From contig CBDBIK010000002.1 in assembly GCA_965206145.1 (NCBI GenBank), forward strand, positions 62,001 through 126,000: a stretch of DNA of 64,000 nt, in the 5' to 3' direction. Both the position numbers and the translations under genes were made by a program. How positions within the stretch are numbered: the first letter of the stretch is position 1; every line of letters starts with the position of its first letter. The DNA is from CBDBIK01 sp965206145 (GTDB taxonomy: Bacteria; Pseudomonadota; Alphaproteobacteria; TMED109). The notes beneath the pieces are model-generated. The model saw nothing but the letters and a program-made list of their open reading frames with translations. It ran no database searches and had not been told where the DNA came from. Shown here in pieces: positions 24,669-33,608 of the stretch.

Positions 24669-27593
24669 TCAGGCGCGTTTCCGTTGTCGATTCCGCTCGA
24701 TGCCAAGGCGTTCGGCAAGGAAGACACCAGTATGACTCTCGGGCGCACACGCCACGACCTCTGGCGGGCCCATAGCTACGACTTTCCCACCATTGGTCCC
24801 GCCGTCGGGGCCGAGATCAATGATCCAATCCGCCTGCTTAATCACATCGAGGTGGTGCTCGATGACGAGCACTGTGTTGCCTTGGTCGACGAGGGCCTGT
24901 AGCACGTCGAGAAGCCTGCACACGTCCTCGAAGTGAAGCCCGGTTGTCGGCTCGTCGAGCAGGTAAAGGGTCTGTCCCGTGGCGCGCCGGGAGAGTTCGC
25001 GAGAAAGCTTCACCCGTTGCGCTTCTCCTCCCGAGAGGGTGGTCGCGGACTGTCCGAGGCGGACGTATTCGAGGCCCACTCGCTTCAGCGTTTCCAGCTT
25101 GCTACGGATCACCGGTACGGCTGAGAAAAATCCTGCACCGGTCGCCACGTCCATTTCGAGGATGTCGGCGATCGACTTGCCCCGGAAAAGCACTTCGAGC
25201 GTTTCTCGGTTGTAGCGGCGTCCCTTGCAGGCTTCACACGTGACGTAAACGGCTGGAAGGAAGTTCATCTCGATCTTGATGAGTCCATCGCCCTGGCATG
25301 CTTCGCAGCGCCCTCCCTTGACGTTGAAGGAGAAGCGACCCGGTTTGTAGCCACGGGCGCGGGATTCGGGCAGGTGAGTGAACCAGTCCCGAATCGGTGA
25401 GAAGGCACCGGTGTAGGTTGCAGGATTGGATCGGGGAGTGCGGCCGATGGGTGATTGGTCGATGTCAATTATCTTGTCGAGGAATGCACTCCCCTCGATT
25501 GAATCTCCGGGCCGTGTCTCGCGGATGAACGCCCTGGAAAGCATCGGATGGAGGGTGTCGAGGACAAGGCTCGATTTCCCACTTCCCGAGACACCGGTGA
25601 CGCAGGCGAGGACTCCCAGAGGAATCTCCACGTCGATGTTCTGAAGGTTATTGGTGGAGATTCCGGAAAGTCGAAGTATGCGCGCAGGATCAGGAATGCG
25701 CCGTTTCTCGGGGCAGGGGATCTCCCGACGTCCGGCCAGGTACTGGCCGGTCAAGCTCTGGGTTGCCTTGCGGATTTCGACAGGCGTGCCCTGCGCTACC
25801 ACGTGACCACCCGCTTCGCCTGCACCGGGTCCCATGTCGATGACATGATCCGCTTGCAGAATGGCATCCTCGTCGTGCTCGACGACGATTACGGTATTGC
25901 CGAGGTCGCGGAGGTTTTTCAATGTCCCGAGCAGCCTCGCATTGTCCCGCTGGTGGAGACCGATCGAAGGTTCGTCGAGAACGTACAGAACGCCGGTGAG
26001 GCCCGATCCGATTTGCGAAGCAAGGCGGATGCGTTGGGTTTCTCCCCCGGAGAGCGAAGCAGAATTTCGTGACAGAGTGAGGTAGTTGAGGCCCACGTCG
26101 ACCAGGAACCCGAGGCGTAGCGAGAGCTCCCGCACGGTCCGTTCAGCAATAGAGCGAGCTTGCTTGTCGAGAATTCGGGGGAGCGATTCCACCCATGCAC
26201 GAGCCTCTACCGTGGTCATGTGGGCAATCTCACCGATGTGTAACCCGTCAATTTTCACCGCCAACGCTTCGGGTCGTAGGCGATAGCCATCACACTCTCC
26301 ACACGCTTGTGCTGCACGGCACCGGCCAAGCTGTTCCCGCAACCAGGGTTCCGAGGTTCCCTGCCAGCGTCGCTCGAGACTTGGGATCACTCCTTCGAAG
26401 GGCTTGTTGACGACGTAGCTCTGCCCGTTGTCGTTGTAATCGATCCGCACTTTCTCCCCGTCTGAGCCGAACAGGATCGCCGTTCGGGCCTTCTTTGGAA
26501 GCTTCGAGAAAGGCTTGTCCATGGACGTCTTGTAGTGGCGGCTGACGCCCTCAAGGGCTTGGCGGTAATAGTTGCTCCGAGATTCCTGCCAGGGTCGAAT
26601 CGCGCCGCCAGCTAGCGAGAGCGAGGGGTCGGGGACGACCAGATCAGGATCAAAAAACGAGACCGTACCGATGCCGCCGCATCGTGCACATGCCCCGGCC
26701 GGGTTGTTGAAGGAGAAAAGTCGCGGCTCGATCTCTTCGATGGTGAAGCCCGAGACCGGGCAGGCGAAGCGAGCCGAGAAGATTGTCCGGGCGCTATCGT
26801 CCGCATCCTCGGCGACGAGCAGCCCGTCGGAGAGTCCGAGTGCCGTCTCAACACTGTCGGCAAGACGCGTTTCGAGCCCGGGGCGGATCACCACGCGGTC
26901 CACGACGACGTCGATGTCATGGGCTCGGTTCTTGTCGAGCGCGGGCACGGAATCGAGTTCGTGGATCGTCCCATCCACCTTGGCGCGTTGGAAGCCCTTC
27001 CTCATGAGCTCGCCGATTTCCTTGCGATGCTCGCCCTTGCGGGCGCGGACAAACGGGGCGAGGAGGTACAGGCGTGTTCCTGCGGGCATCGCGGCGAGGG
27101 CATCCACCATCTGCGAGACTGTTTGACTGGAAATGGGCTTTCCGGTGGCGGGTGAGTAGGGAACGCCGGCGCGCGCGAACAGAAGGCGCAGATAGTCGTG
27201 GATTTCGGTTACGGTGCCGACGGTGGAACGGGGGTTGTGGGAGACGCTCTTCTGGTCGACGGCGATGGCTGGCGAAAGACCCTCGATTCTGTCCACGTCG
27301 GGCTTGTCGATGAGTTCGAGGAACTGGCGGGCGTAGGAGGAGAGGCTTTCGACGTAGCGGCGCTGTCCTTCGGCGTAGATCGTGTCGAAAGCGAGCGAGG
27401 ATTTTCCGGAGCCGGAAAGGCCTGTAACCACTACCAGCCGGTTGCGGGGGATATCGATGTCAATTGACTTGAGATTGTGGGTTCGCGCCCCCCGGATTGA
27501 GATTGTCCCCGAATCGTTGCTAGCACTGTTTGCTGTCGCCGCGCGCCGGCGAGAGCGGGGTGGGCGCTTCGGGGAAGAGGAGGAGGACGGCAT
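24669..27593 (-). CDS. uvrA: Excinuclease ABC subunit A
   Basis: Damage-recognition ATPase of nucleotide excision repair. The 974-residue protein has two ABC modules: Walker A GLSGSGKSS (58-66) and GVSGSGKSS in the second half, and signatures LSGGETQRIRLA and LSGGEAQRVKLS. Zinc motifs are CGECDGYR and CEACQGDG...CEACKGRR. The first zinc pair reads CPVSG, with the second Cys replaced, which I believe is usual in alphaproteobacteria. The N-terminal ~30 residues form a Ser/Arg/Lys-rich low-complexity extension. Divergent from ssb across about 200 bp. Confidence 0.97.
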   Translation of the reverse strand: MPSSSSSPKRPPRSRRRAATANSASNDSGTISIRGARTHNLKSIDIDIPRNRLVVVTGLSGSGKSSLAFDTIYAEGQRRYVESLSSYARQFLELIDKPDVDRIEGLSPAIAVDQKSVSHNPRSTVGTVTEIHDYLRLLFARAGVPYSPATGKPISSQTVSQMVDALAAMPAGTRLYLLAPFVRARKGEHRKEIGELMRKGFQRAKVDGTIHELDSVPALDKNRAHDIDVVVDRVVIRPGLETRLADSVETALGLSDGLLVAEDADDSARTIFSARFACPVSGFTIEEIEPRLFSFNNPAGACARCGGIGTVSFFDPDLVVPDPSLSLAGGAIRPWQESRSNYYRQALEGVSRHYKTSMDKPFSKLPKKARTAILFGSDGEKVRIDYNDNGQSYVVNKPFEGVIPSLERRWQGTSEPWLREQLGRCRAAQACGECDGYRLRPEALAVKIDGLHIGEIAHMTTVEARAWVESLPRILDKQARSIAERTVRELSLRLGFLVDVGLNYLTLSRNSASLSGGETQRIRLASQIGSGLTGVLYVLDEPSIGLHQRDNARLLGTLKNLRDLGNTVIVVEHDEDAILQADHVIDMGPGAGEAGGHVVAQGTPVEIRKATQSLTGQYLAGRREIPCPEKRRIPDPARILRLSGISTNNLQNIDVEIPLGVLACVTGVSGSGKSSLVLDTLHPMLSRAFIRETRPGDSIEGSAFLDKIIDIDQSPIGRTPRSNPATYTGAFSPIRDWFTHLPESRARGYKPGRFSFNVKGGRCEACQGDGLIKIEMNFLPAVYVTCEACKGRRYNRETLEVLFRGKSIADILEMDVATGAGFFSAVPVIRSKLETLKRVGLEYVRLGQSATTLSGGEAQRVKLSRELSRRATGQTLYLLDEPTTGLHFEDVCRLLDVLQALVDQGNTVLVIEHHLDVIKQADWIIDLGPDGGTNGGKVVAMGPPEVVACAPESHTGVFLAERLGIERNRQRKRA

Positions 27594-27797
27594 GACGGGA
27601 AGGGACGCATTCTAACCGGACAAAGGGGACGTGCGGGAGGAACGGAAGGTGTCGGATCATCCTTTCCGTAGAGGTGCTTTTAGGCTTTCCGAGCGTAGCG
27701 ATTCGGGGATGGTGGTGGGTGGCAGAAACCTTCGGGAGCGTGTATTCTGCAGGCTCAAAACTCCACTAAAAGCTCTTTCCCGACGAAAAGAATTTTC
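27594..27797. other. uvrA/ssb divergent intergenic region
   Basis: About 200 bp separate the two divergent starts and must hold promoters for both. I looked for the alphaproteobacterial LexA motif (GTTC-N7-GTTC) and for the enterobacterial CTGT-N8-ACAG box and saw neither. TATTCT near 27745 is a possible -10 for ssb. Confidence 0.4.
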
Positions 27798-28292
27798 ATG
27801 TCAATGAGCATTAATAAGGCAACCTTGCTGGGTAACGTGGGGCGTGATCCTGAAATCAGGAACCTTCCCAACGGTGGACGGGTAGCGAGCTATCCCCTGG
27901 CGACTTCGGAGCGCTGGCGGGACAAGTCGGGTGAACAGCGCGAGCGGACCGAATGGCATCGAATCGTGATTTTCAACACCCTGTTCGTCGAAATTACCGA
28001 GGATAGGATCCGCAAGAGCAGCAGGGTTTATCTCGAAGGAAAGATCCAAACCCGGAAATGGCAGGACCAGTCCGGGCAGGAACGCCACACGACTGAGGTC
28101 GTGCTGAACCGTTTTGACAGCAAAATGATCGTCCTTGACTCTCGCGGGCATTACGACGACCAGGACGACCAGAACGATGACGAGGGTGGTAGCGGTTATA
28201 CGCAACGTCCGGGTAGGAGGGCCTCCTCCTACCAGCATGAGGACGCTGGAGACGACGGCGGTCCCGACGGCGACGGCGAAATTCCTTTTTAA
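27798..28292 (+). CDS. ssb: Single-stranded DNA-binding protein
   Basis: A 164-residue SSB with an OB-fold N-terminus (INKATLLGNVGRDPEIR; SERWRDKSGEQRERTEWHR; GKIQTRKWQDQSGQERHTTEVVL). It has a fairly short Asp/Gly/Gln-rich linker and the conserved acidic protein-interaction tip DGEIPF. The segment between the two OB halves (NTLFVEITEDRIRKSSR) differs from the usual ...YLKKGSKVY pattern. The start is ATG 27798 or the second Met at 27804. It is followed 81 bp later by gyrA. Confidence 0.95.
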   Translation: MSMSINKATLLGNVGRDPEIRNLPNGGRVASYPLATSERWRDKSGEQRERTEWHRIVIFNTLFVEITEDRIRKSSRVYLEGKIQTRKWQDQSGQERHTTEVVLNRFDSKMIVLDSRGHYDDQDDQNDDEGGSGYTQRPGRRASSYQHEDAGDDGGPDGDGEIPF

Positions 28293-28345
28293 CCCCGTAG
28301 GAGACGAAATTCTCCGCCTCGCCTCCCGGGAAATCTCCGAGGTGG

Positions 28346-28369
28346 CGTTCGGCGGGGTCGTGCCGAACG
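28346..28369 (+). promoter_or_regulatory. Stable hairpin immediately before the gyrA start
   Basis: CGTTCGGC and GCCGAACG form a perfect 8-bp stem around an 8-nt loop, with G-U pairs possible at both ends. It ends 4 bp before the GTG at 28374, exactly where a Shine-Dalgarno would lie, and none is otherwise visible. It may control gyrA translation or bind a regulator. Confidence 0.5.
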
Positions 28370-28373
28370 TATC

Positions 28374-31172
28374 GTGAGCACCGAAGAAGCATTCGAAAAC
28401 GGTAGCGGGGGGCAACAGCCTCCGGGGCCTTCCATCCCCTCGATCTCCGTAGAGGAGGAGATGCGGCGTTCGTACCTCGATTACGCCATGAGCGTGATCG
28501 TGAGTCGTGCGCTGCCGGATGTTCGCGACGGCCTCAAGCCTGTGCATCGCCGGATTTTCTATGCGATGCACGAAAATAATTACGACTGGAACCGGCCTTA
28601 CAGAAAATCAGCACGTGTGGTCGGCGACGTGATGGGGAAATATCACCCTCACGGCGGTGAGGCTATTTACGATGCGATGGTGCGCATGGCGCAAGCGTTC
28701 TCGATGCGATTGATGCTTATCGATGGCCAGGGGAATTTCGGCTCACAGGACGGCGATCCCCCGGCGGCCATGCGCTACACGGAGGCAAGGATGGCCCGGG
28801 CGGCCTCGACGCTGCTTGAGGATCTCGACCTCGACACGGTCGACTTCCAGGAAAATTACGATTCCTCCACTTCCGAGCCCGTCGTCCTGCCGGCGCGCTT
28901 CCCAAACCTTCTCGTCAACGGTGCCGGTGGAATTGCCGTCGGTATGGCGACAAACGTGCCGCCCCACAACCTTGGAGAGGTAACGGACGCAACTCTGGCC
29001 CTCATCGACAATCCTGACATGGGATTGCATGAACTCCTTATGCACATTCCCGGCCCGGACTTCCCCACTGGTGGGCTGGTCATGGGTCGGACCGGAATCA
29101 CTTCCGCTTATGCGACGGGCCGGGGATCGGTCGTCATGCGTGGGCGAACCATGGTTGAAGAGGGGCTGAAGAGTCGGGAATCGATCGTCGTCACCGAGGT
29201 TCCCTATCAGGTGAACAAGGCGCGAATGATCGGGCAGATCGCGGAAGGGGTGCGTGAAAAGCGCATTGAGGGTGTAAGCGCCCTCCGGGATGAATCTGAC
29301 CGCGAGGGAGTTCGTGTCGTTGTCGAACTCAAGCGTGATGCAACTCCGTCCGTGGTTCTCAATCAACTCTACAAGTTCACCGGCCTGCAGACGACCTTCG
29401 GGGTGAACATGTTGGCTCTTCACGAAGGGGTGCCGGTCCAACTCACCCTGAAGGAGATTCTCGAAGCATTCCTCGCCTTCCGAAAGGAGGTCATCACTAA
29501 GCGAACCCGCCACCTTCTCGCCAAAGCTCGCGCCCGTGCACACACCCTGCTCGGGCTTGCGGTTGCGGTTGCCAACATTGACGCCGTGGTGGCCCTCATC
29601 CGCAAAGCGGCTGATGCCGAGGAGGCGCGTACCGCACTCATGGCAAAGCCTTGGCCGGCCACTGACATCGGTCGTTTCATCGAACTCATCGCTGATCCGA
29701 TCAACGGGCTTTCCAAGGACGGCACCTACAACCTCTCCATTTTGCAGGCGAAGGCGATTCTCGATCTTCGGCTTCACCGCCTGACTGGTCTCGAGCGTGA
29801 TGAAATCGGTTCGGAACTGGAGGAGACGATGACCCGGATCGCCGATTTCTTGGAAATTCTGCGCTCGCGTGAACGGGTGCTGGCGATTCTGCGGACTGAA
29901 CTCCAGGAAGTGCGCGAGGCGTTTGCCAGTGAGCGCCGAACGGAGATCGTGGATGGCGACATTGATGCCGATCTAGACGATCTCATCGAGCGCGAGGAAA
30001 TGGTCGTGACCCTCACGCGCGAGGGCTACGTCAAACGCATGCCGCTTGCGGCCTTCCGCTCCCAACGTCGGGGCGGTAAGGGACGCGCGGCGATGACCGT
30101 CAAGGACGATGACTTCGTGATCCGGGTCTTCAATGCCAATACCCATGACACGATCCTCTTCTTTACAAACCAGGGGATGGTGCACGTGCGCAAGGTTTAT
30201 AACCTGCCTCAAGGCACACCGCAGGCGCGCGGTCGGCCAATGGTGAATGTGCTTCCCCTCAAGGAAGATGAGAAGGTGACGGCGGTTATGCCCTGGCCTG
30301 CGCCCGAGGAGTCTGGCCAGGAGCCGAATCTCATATTCGCCACTCGCTCCGGCACGGTTCGCAGGAACCGACTTTCGGATTTCTCCTCCATCCGGGCGAA
30401 CGGGAAGATCGCTATGAAACTCGGGGAAGGGGACAGCCTGATCGAGGTCGTTGCCGCTACAGAGGCCGACGACGTACTTCTTTCGACCTCTGCCGGCCAA
30501 GCAGTTCGCTTCTCCATGACGGAAGTGCGGGTTTTCAGCGGTCGCTCCTCGAAGGGAGTTCGCGGTGTCCGTCTTGGCAAGGATGACGAAGTGATCGGTA
30601 TGACTCCTTTGCGGCACACCAGTGCGGATGCGGAAACGCGCACGAAGTACCTACGCTATTCAGCGGCATTGCACCGCGGCGAAAAGCCGACGGAAGACCT
30701 CGAGCAGGAGGAGGTCGCCCTGGCCAAGGAGGAAGAGTTCATCCTCACCGTGACGGAGAAAGGCTTTGGCAAGCGGACCTCCTCACACGAGTACCGGAGC
30801 ACGGCGCGGGGCGGCAAGGGTGTGCGCAACATTCAAACCTCGGAAAGGAACGGCAGGGTCGTGGGATCTTTCCCTGTGGCTGACGAGGACGAGATCATGC
30901 TTGCAACGGATGCTGGCAGGATCATCCGCTGTCCCGTGCGCGACATCCGCATCGCCGGACGCAGCACCCAGGGCGTGCGGCTGTTCCGGATCGATAACAC
31001 CGAGCGGGTCGTGTCGGTGACTCTCATTGAGGCAGGCAGGGACGAGGAAATTGCCGAGTTCGCCAGCGACAACACTGAGACATCTGCCGAGGTGGAACAG
31101 ACCTCCGGGATCGCAATGGACGGAGAGGTTGGCACCGTGCCCGAGCCGAAAGAGAATGGCTCGGATGGCTGA
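28374..31172 (+). CDS. gyrA: DNA gyrase subunit A
   Basis: A type IIA topoisomerase subunit of 932 residues that introduces negative supercoils with GyrB. The catalytic Tyr is Y135 (AAMRYTEARM). The quinolone-pocket helix reads HPHGGEAIYD, i.e. G95 and E96 where E. coli has Asp82 and Ser83, while D100 (Asp87) is kept. The GyrA box QRRGGKG (564-570) starts the C-terminal wrapping domain, separating it from ParC. An acidic linker (KPTEDLEQEEVALAKEEE) lies between the last propeller blades, and the tail is acidic. GTG start. Its end overlaps coaD by 8 bp. Confidence 0.97.
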   Translation: MSTEEAFENGSGGQQPPGPSIPSISVEEEMRRSYLDYAMSVIVSRALPDVRDGLKPVHRRIFYAMHENNYDWNRPYRKSARVVGDVMGKYHPHGGEAIYDAMVRMAQAFSMRLMLIDGQGNFGSQDGDPPAAMRYTEARMARAASTLLEDLDLDTVDFQENYDSSTSEPVVLPARFPNLLVNGAGGIAVGMATNVPPHNLGEVTDATLALIDNPDMGLHELLMHIPGPDFPTGGLVMGRTGITSAYATGRGSVVMRGRTMVEEGLKSRESIVVTEVPYQVNKARMIGQIAEGVREKRIEGVSALRDESDREGVRVVVELKRDATPSVVLNQLYKFTGLQTTFGVNMLALHEGVPVQLTLKEILEAFLAFRKEVITKRTRHLLAKARARAHTLLGLAVAVANIDAVVALIRKAADAEEARTALMAKPWPATDIGRFIELIADPINGLSKDGTYNLSILQAKAILDLRLHRLTGLERDEIGSELEETMTRIADFLEILRSRERVLAILRTELQEVREAFASERRTEIVDGDIDADLDDLIEREEMVVTLTREGYVKRMPLAAFRSQRRGGKGRAAMTVKDDDFVIRVFNANTHDTILFFTNQGMVHVRKVYNLPQGTPQARGRPMVNVLPLKEDEKVTAVMPWPAPEESGQEPNLIFATRSGTVRRNRLSDFSSIRANGKIAMKLGEGDSLIEVVAATEADDVLLSTSAGQAVRFSMTEVRVFSGRSSKGVRGVRLGKDDEVIGMTPLRHTSADAETRTKYLRYSAALHRGEKPTEDLEQEEVALAKEEEFILTVTEKGFGKRTSSHEYRSTARGGKGVRNIQTSERNGRVVGSFPVADEDEIMLATDAGRIIRCPVRDIRIAGRSTQGVRLFRIDNTERVVSVTLIEAGRDEEIAEFASDNTETSAEVEQTSGIAMDGEVGTVPEPKENGSDG

Positions 31173-31665
31173 GCGAAAGGCCGTCTATCCAGGGACGTTC
31201 GATCCTATTACGACGGGGCACACCGACATCATCCGGCGGGCCTCACGGGTCGTTGACCGGCTCATCGTCGCCGTCGCCGCCAACACCGACAAAAACCCGA
31301 TGTTCACGCTCGAAGAACGCATCGCCATGGTCGAGGAGGAGGTAGTTCACATTGACCTTGATGCACCTGTCGAGGTGCAAGGGTTCTCGGTACTCCTCAC
31401 ACACTTCATCGACGAGGTTGATGCCAAGATCATCTTCCGGGGCCTTCGTGCCGTTTCCGACTTTGACTACGAGTTTCAGATGGCCGGGATGAACGCCAGA
31501 CTCCGTCCCGATGTCGAGACGCTGTTCCTCATGGCGGGTGAACGCCAACAGTTCATTTCGTCTCGTTTCGTGAAGGAGATCAGCCTTCTGGGTGGCGACG
31601 TTTCGAGCTTCGTCTCGCCCTCCGTTCTTAAGCAAATTCAGAAGCAAGTGAAGGATACGAACTGA
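31165..31665 (+). CDS. coaD: Phosphopantetheine adenylyltransferase
   Basis: Fourth step of CoA synthesis from pantothenate: ATP + 4'-phosphopantetheine to dephospho-CoA. The 166-residue protein has GTFDPITTGH (10-19), the nucleotidyltransferase T/HxGH motif, GLRAVSDFDYEFQMA and ISSRFVKEI. ATG 31165 lies inside the gyrA stop region (8-bp overlap), so the two are coupled. A second ATG 9 bp upstream is possible. Confidence 0.95.
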   Translation: MAERKAVYPGTFDPITTGHTDIIRRASRVVDRLIVAVAANTDKNPMFTLEERIAMVEEEVVHIDLDAPVEVQGFSVLLTHFIDEVDAKIIFRGLRAVSDFDYEFQMAGMNARLRPDVETLFLMAGERQQFISSRFVKEISLLGGDVSSFVSPSVLKQIQKQVKDTN

Positions 31666-32000
31666 GACCCACGTTGGGATCCATGTTGAGATCCACCGAA
31701 GCGGGTCTGCCAGGCGCGACGCGCAAGGCGAACGCCGACGTAAACGCAGCTAAGGTAATTTTCCAACACCCGGGACTTGTCCGAGACCTGGAGATCGAAA
31801 CGGGAGGTCGAGGTGGTCTTCCGTTGCTGCCGCGAGGTGGGGAGAAGGTCGAGGAAAGCCGAGCTGGACGTGGAGACGGGGATCACGAGCATGATCCCTT
31901 GTTCTGTTGTTGATCCTGAAGGCCGCTTGAAGCTAAAAATATGACCAGGACAACGAAATTGGTGCGTCATGTATATAAGTCCCATCGGAAGGATCTCTTG
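31666..32000. other. Gene-poor stretch between coaD and the cyclophilin gene
   Basis: 335 bp contain short open frames on both strands without recognisable homology, codon character or ribosome-binding site. I see no tRNA-like or riboswitch fold. One terminator-like hairpin (listed separately) lies near 31879. AT-rich sequence around 31931-31980 probably contains the promoter of the cyclophilin gene. Confidence 0.5.
31879..31910 (+). terminator. Rho-independent-like terminator after coaD
   Basis: GGGATCA (31879-31885) pairs with TGATCCC (31892-31898) around a 6-nt loop and is followed by the T-rich TTGTTCTGTTGTTG. The T-tract is interrupted, so strength is uncertain. It sits about 210 bp after the coaD stop and 100 bp before the cyclophilin gene. 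Confidence 0.45.
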
Positions 32001-32549
32001 ATGTCTAAAATCTCCACTACGGCCATGCTGGCGGGTGCACTTGCCATTCTTGGCCCTCTCGTGGTCGGGAGTGTCCGTGCGGACACCGGCAACCGTCTCC
32101 ATCTCGTCCTCGAATCAGGAACAGTGGTCATTGATATGCGTCCTGACTTGGCTCCCAAGCATGTAGCCCGCATCAAGGAGCTCGTGCAGAAGAAATTTTA
32201 CGACGGGCTCGTCTTTCATCGCGTGATTGATGGATTCATGGCGCAGACTGGCGATCCCAACGGCAACGGAACTGGCGGCTCAGGGCAGAACCTTCCTGCC
32301 GAGTTCTCGGAAACACCGCATGTTCGGGGCACCGTTTCCATGGCCCGCGCCCGCGATCCGAACAGTGCCGATAGCCAGTTCTTCATCTGCTTTGACGATG
32401 CGCGTTTCCTCGATGGGCAGTACACCGTCTGGGGCGAAGTCGTCGAGGGAATGGAATTCGTTGACCAGATCAAACGAGGGCAGGGATCAAACGGGTCCGT
32501 GAGCGACCCTGACATCATCGTCCGCATGCACCTTCCTGAGGACGGATAG
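32001..32549 (+). CDS. Periplasmic peptidylprolyl isomerase (cyclophilin)
   Basis: A 182-residue cyclophilin-type PPIase with an N-terminal signal peptide (MSKISTTAMLAGALAILG..., probable cleavage after VRA). Core motifs are YDGLVFHRVIDGFMAQTGDP, GTVSMARARDPNSADSQFFI and FLDGQYTVWGEV. ATG 32001 is chosen for the GGAAGGA ribosome-binding site and because the signal peptide starts there. It probably accelerates folding of exported proteins. Followed 18 bp later by queA. Confidence 0.92.
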   Translation: MSKISTTAMLAGALAILGPLVVGSVRADTGNRLHLVLESGTVVIDMRPDLAPKHVARIKELVQKKFYDGLVFHRVIDGFMAQTGDPNGNGTGGSGQNLPAEFSETPHVRGTVSMARARDPNSADSQFFICFDDARFLDGQYTVWGEVVEGMEFVDQIKRGQGSNGSVSDPDIIVRMHLPEDG

Positions 32550-32567
32550 GCGGGACACGGTTCGCGC

Positions 32568-33608
32568 GTGCGCACCGAGCTCTTCGACTTCGACCTCCCC
32601 AAGGAACTGATTGCCAAGCGTCCTGCTGAGCCGAGAGACTCGGCTCGGATGCTGGTTGTGGCAGGCGATGATCTCGCGGACCGGACAGTCCGTGACCTAC
32701 CCGAGTGCTTCGCTCCTGGAGACCTCTTGGTGGCGAATGACACTCGTGTCCTTCCCGGTCTTCTTACCGGCAAGGTTGGTGAGACTTCCGTCGAGGTGAC
32801 GCTCCACCGGCAGAGTGTACCGGGAAAATGGCGTGCTTTCTGTCGTCCGCTCCGGAAACTTCGCATCGGCGATGAGATCCACCTTGCCGAGGGCCTTGTC
32901 GCCCGGGTCGTGGAGATGCCCGGAGACGACGCACTTCTCGACTTTGGCCTTGACGATGCTGAACTGGCAATGGCGCTTGAGAGGGTGGGAGCGATGCCGC
33001 TTCCCCCTTACATCCGCAAGCTGCGCGATCCCGACGAAAAGGATAAGCGGGATTACCAGACGATTTTTGCCCATGACGACGGCGCTGTGGCGGCCCCCAC
33101 GGCGGGACTTCATTTCACACCGGAACTCTTGACTCGCCTGGAGGAGAGTGGGACCGGAATCTGCAAAGTCACCCTGCACGTGGGCGCAGGCACGTTCCTT
33201 CCTGTGCGCGCGGACGACGTCCGCGAGCACACCATGCATCCGGAATGGGGTGAGGTGAGTGAGGAAAGCGCCATGCAGATCCGGGAAACGAAGGCGAGGG
33301 GCGGCAGGGTGGTGGCCGTCGGGACAACGGTCCTGAGGCTTTTGGAAAGTGCGCTGAACGGTCGCGGCGAGGTGTGTCCGTTCCGGGGCGAAACTAGGCT
33401 TTTCATTTTGCCCGGACATGTTTTTCGCTCGGTGGATTTTCTTCTCACCAATTTCCACTTTCCACGCTCAACTCTGTTCATGCTGGTTGCCGCCTTTAGC
33501 GGGCTGAGGAGGATGCAGGAGGCGTACGCGCACGCGGTTCAGGAGAGGTACCGCTTTTACTCTTATGGCGATGCAACCTTGCTTGCACACGCCGGGGGCG
33601 AAGCATGA
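32568..33608 (+). CDS. queA: S-adenosylmethionine:tRNA ribosyltransferase-isomerase
   Basis: Converts preQ1 in the tRNA wobble position to epoxyqueuosine using the ribosyl group of SAM. The 346-residue protein has FDFDLPKELIAKRPAEPRD, GDLLVANDTRV, AAPTAGLHFT, HVGAGTFLPVR and LLTNFHFPRSTLFMLV. GTG start at 32568. It overlaps tgt by 4 bp (ATGA), matching the usual queA-tgt pairing in queuosine synthesis. Confidence 0.96.
   Translation: MRTELFDFDLPKELIAKRPAEPRDSARMLVVAGDDLADRTVRDLPECFAPGDLLVANDTRVLPGLLTGKVGETSVEVTLHRQSVPGKWRAFCRPLRKLRIGDEIHLAEGLVARVVEMPGDDALLDFGLDDAELAMALERVGAMPLPPYIRKLRDPDEKDKRDYQTIFAHDDGAVAAPTAGLHFTPELLTRLEESGTGICKVTLHVGAGTFLPVRADDVREHTMHPEWGEVSEESAMQIRETKARGGRVVAVGTTVLRLLESALNGRGEVCPFRGETRLFILPGHVFRSVDFLLTNFHFPRSTLFMLVAAFSGLRRMQEAYAHAVQERYRFYSYGDATLLAHAGGEA

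Noticed and set aside
27594..27797. SOS operator between uvrA and ssb
   Set aside because: No GTTC-N7-GTTC or CTGT-N8-ACAG found, so LexA control is not supported from this sequence.
28743..29777. 344-codon minus-strand frame inside gyrA
   Set aside because: Shadow of the high-GC gyrA reading frame; no domain or start signal.
31638..32102. Short open frames on both strands between coaD and the cyclophilin gene (for example 31674-31913 plus, 31638-32102 minus)
   Set aside because: No recognised domain, no convincing ribosome-binding site, and the sequence includes a terminator-like hairpin and promoter-like AT-rich DNA. Treated as intergenic.
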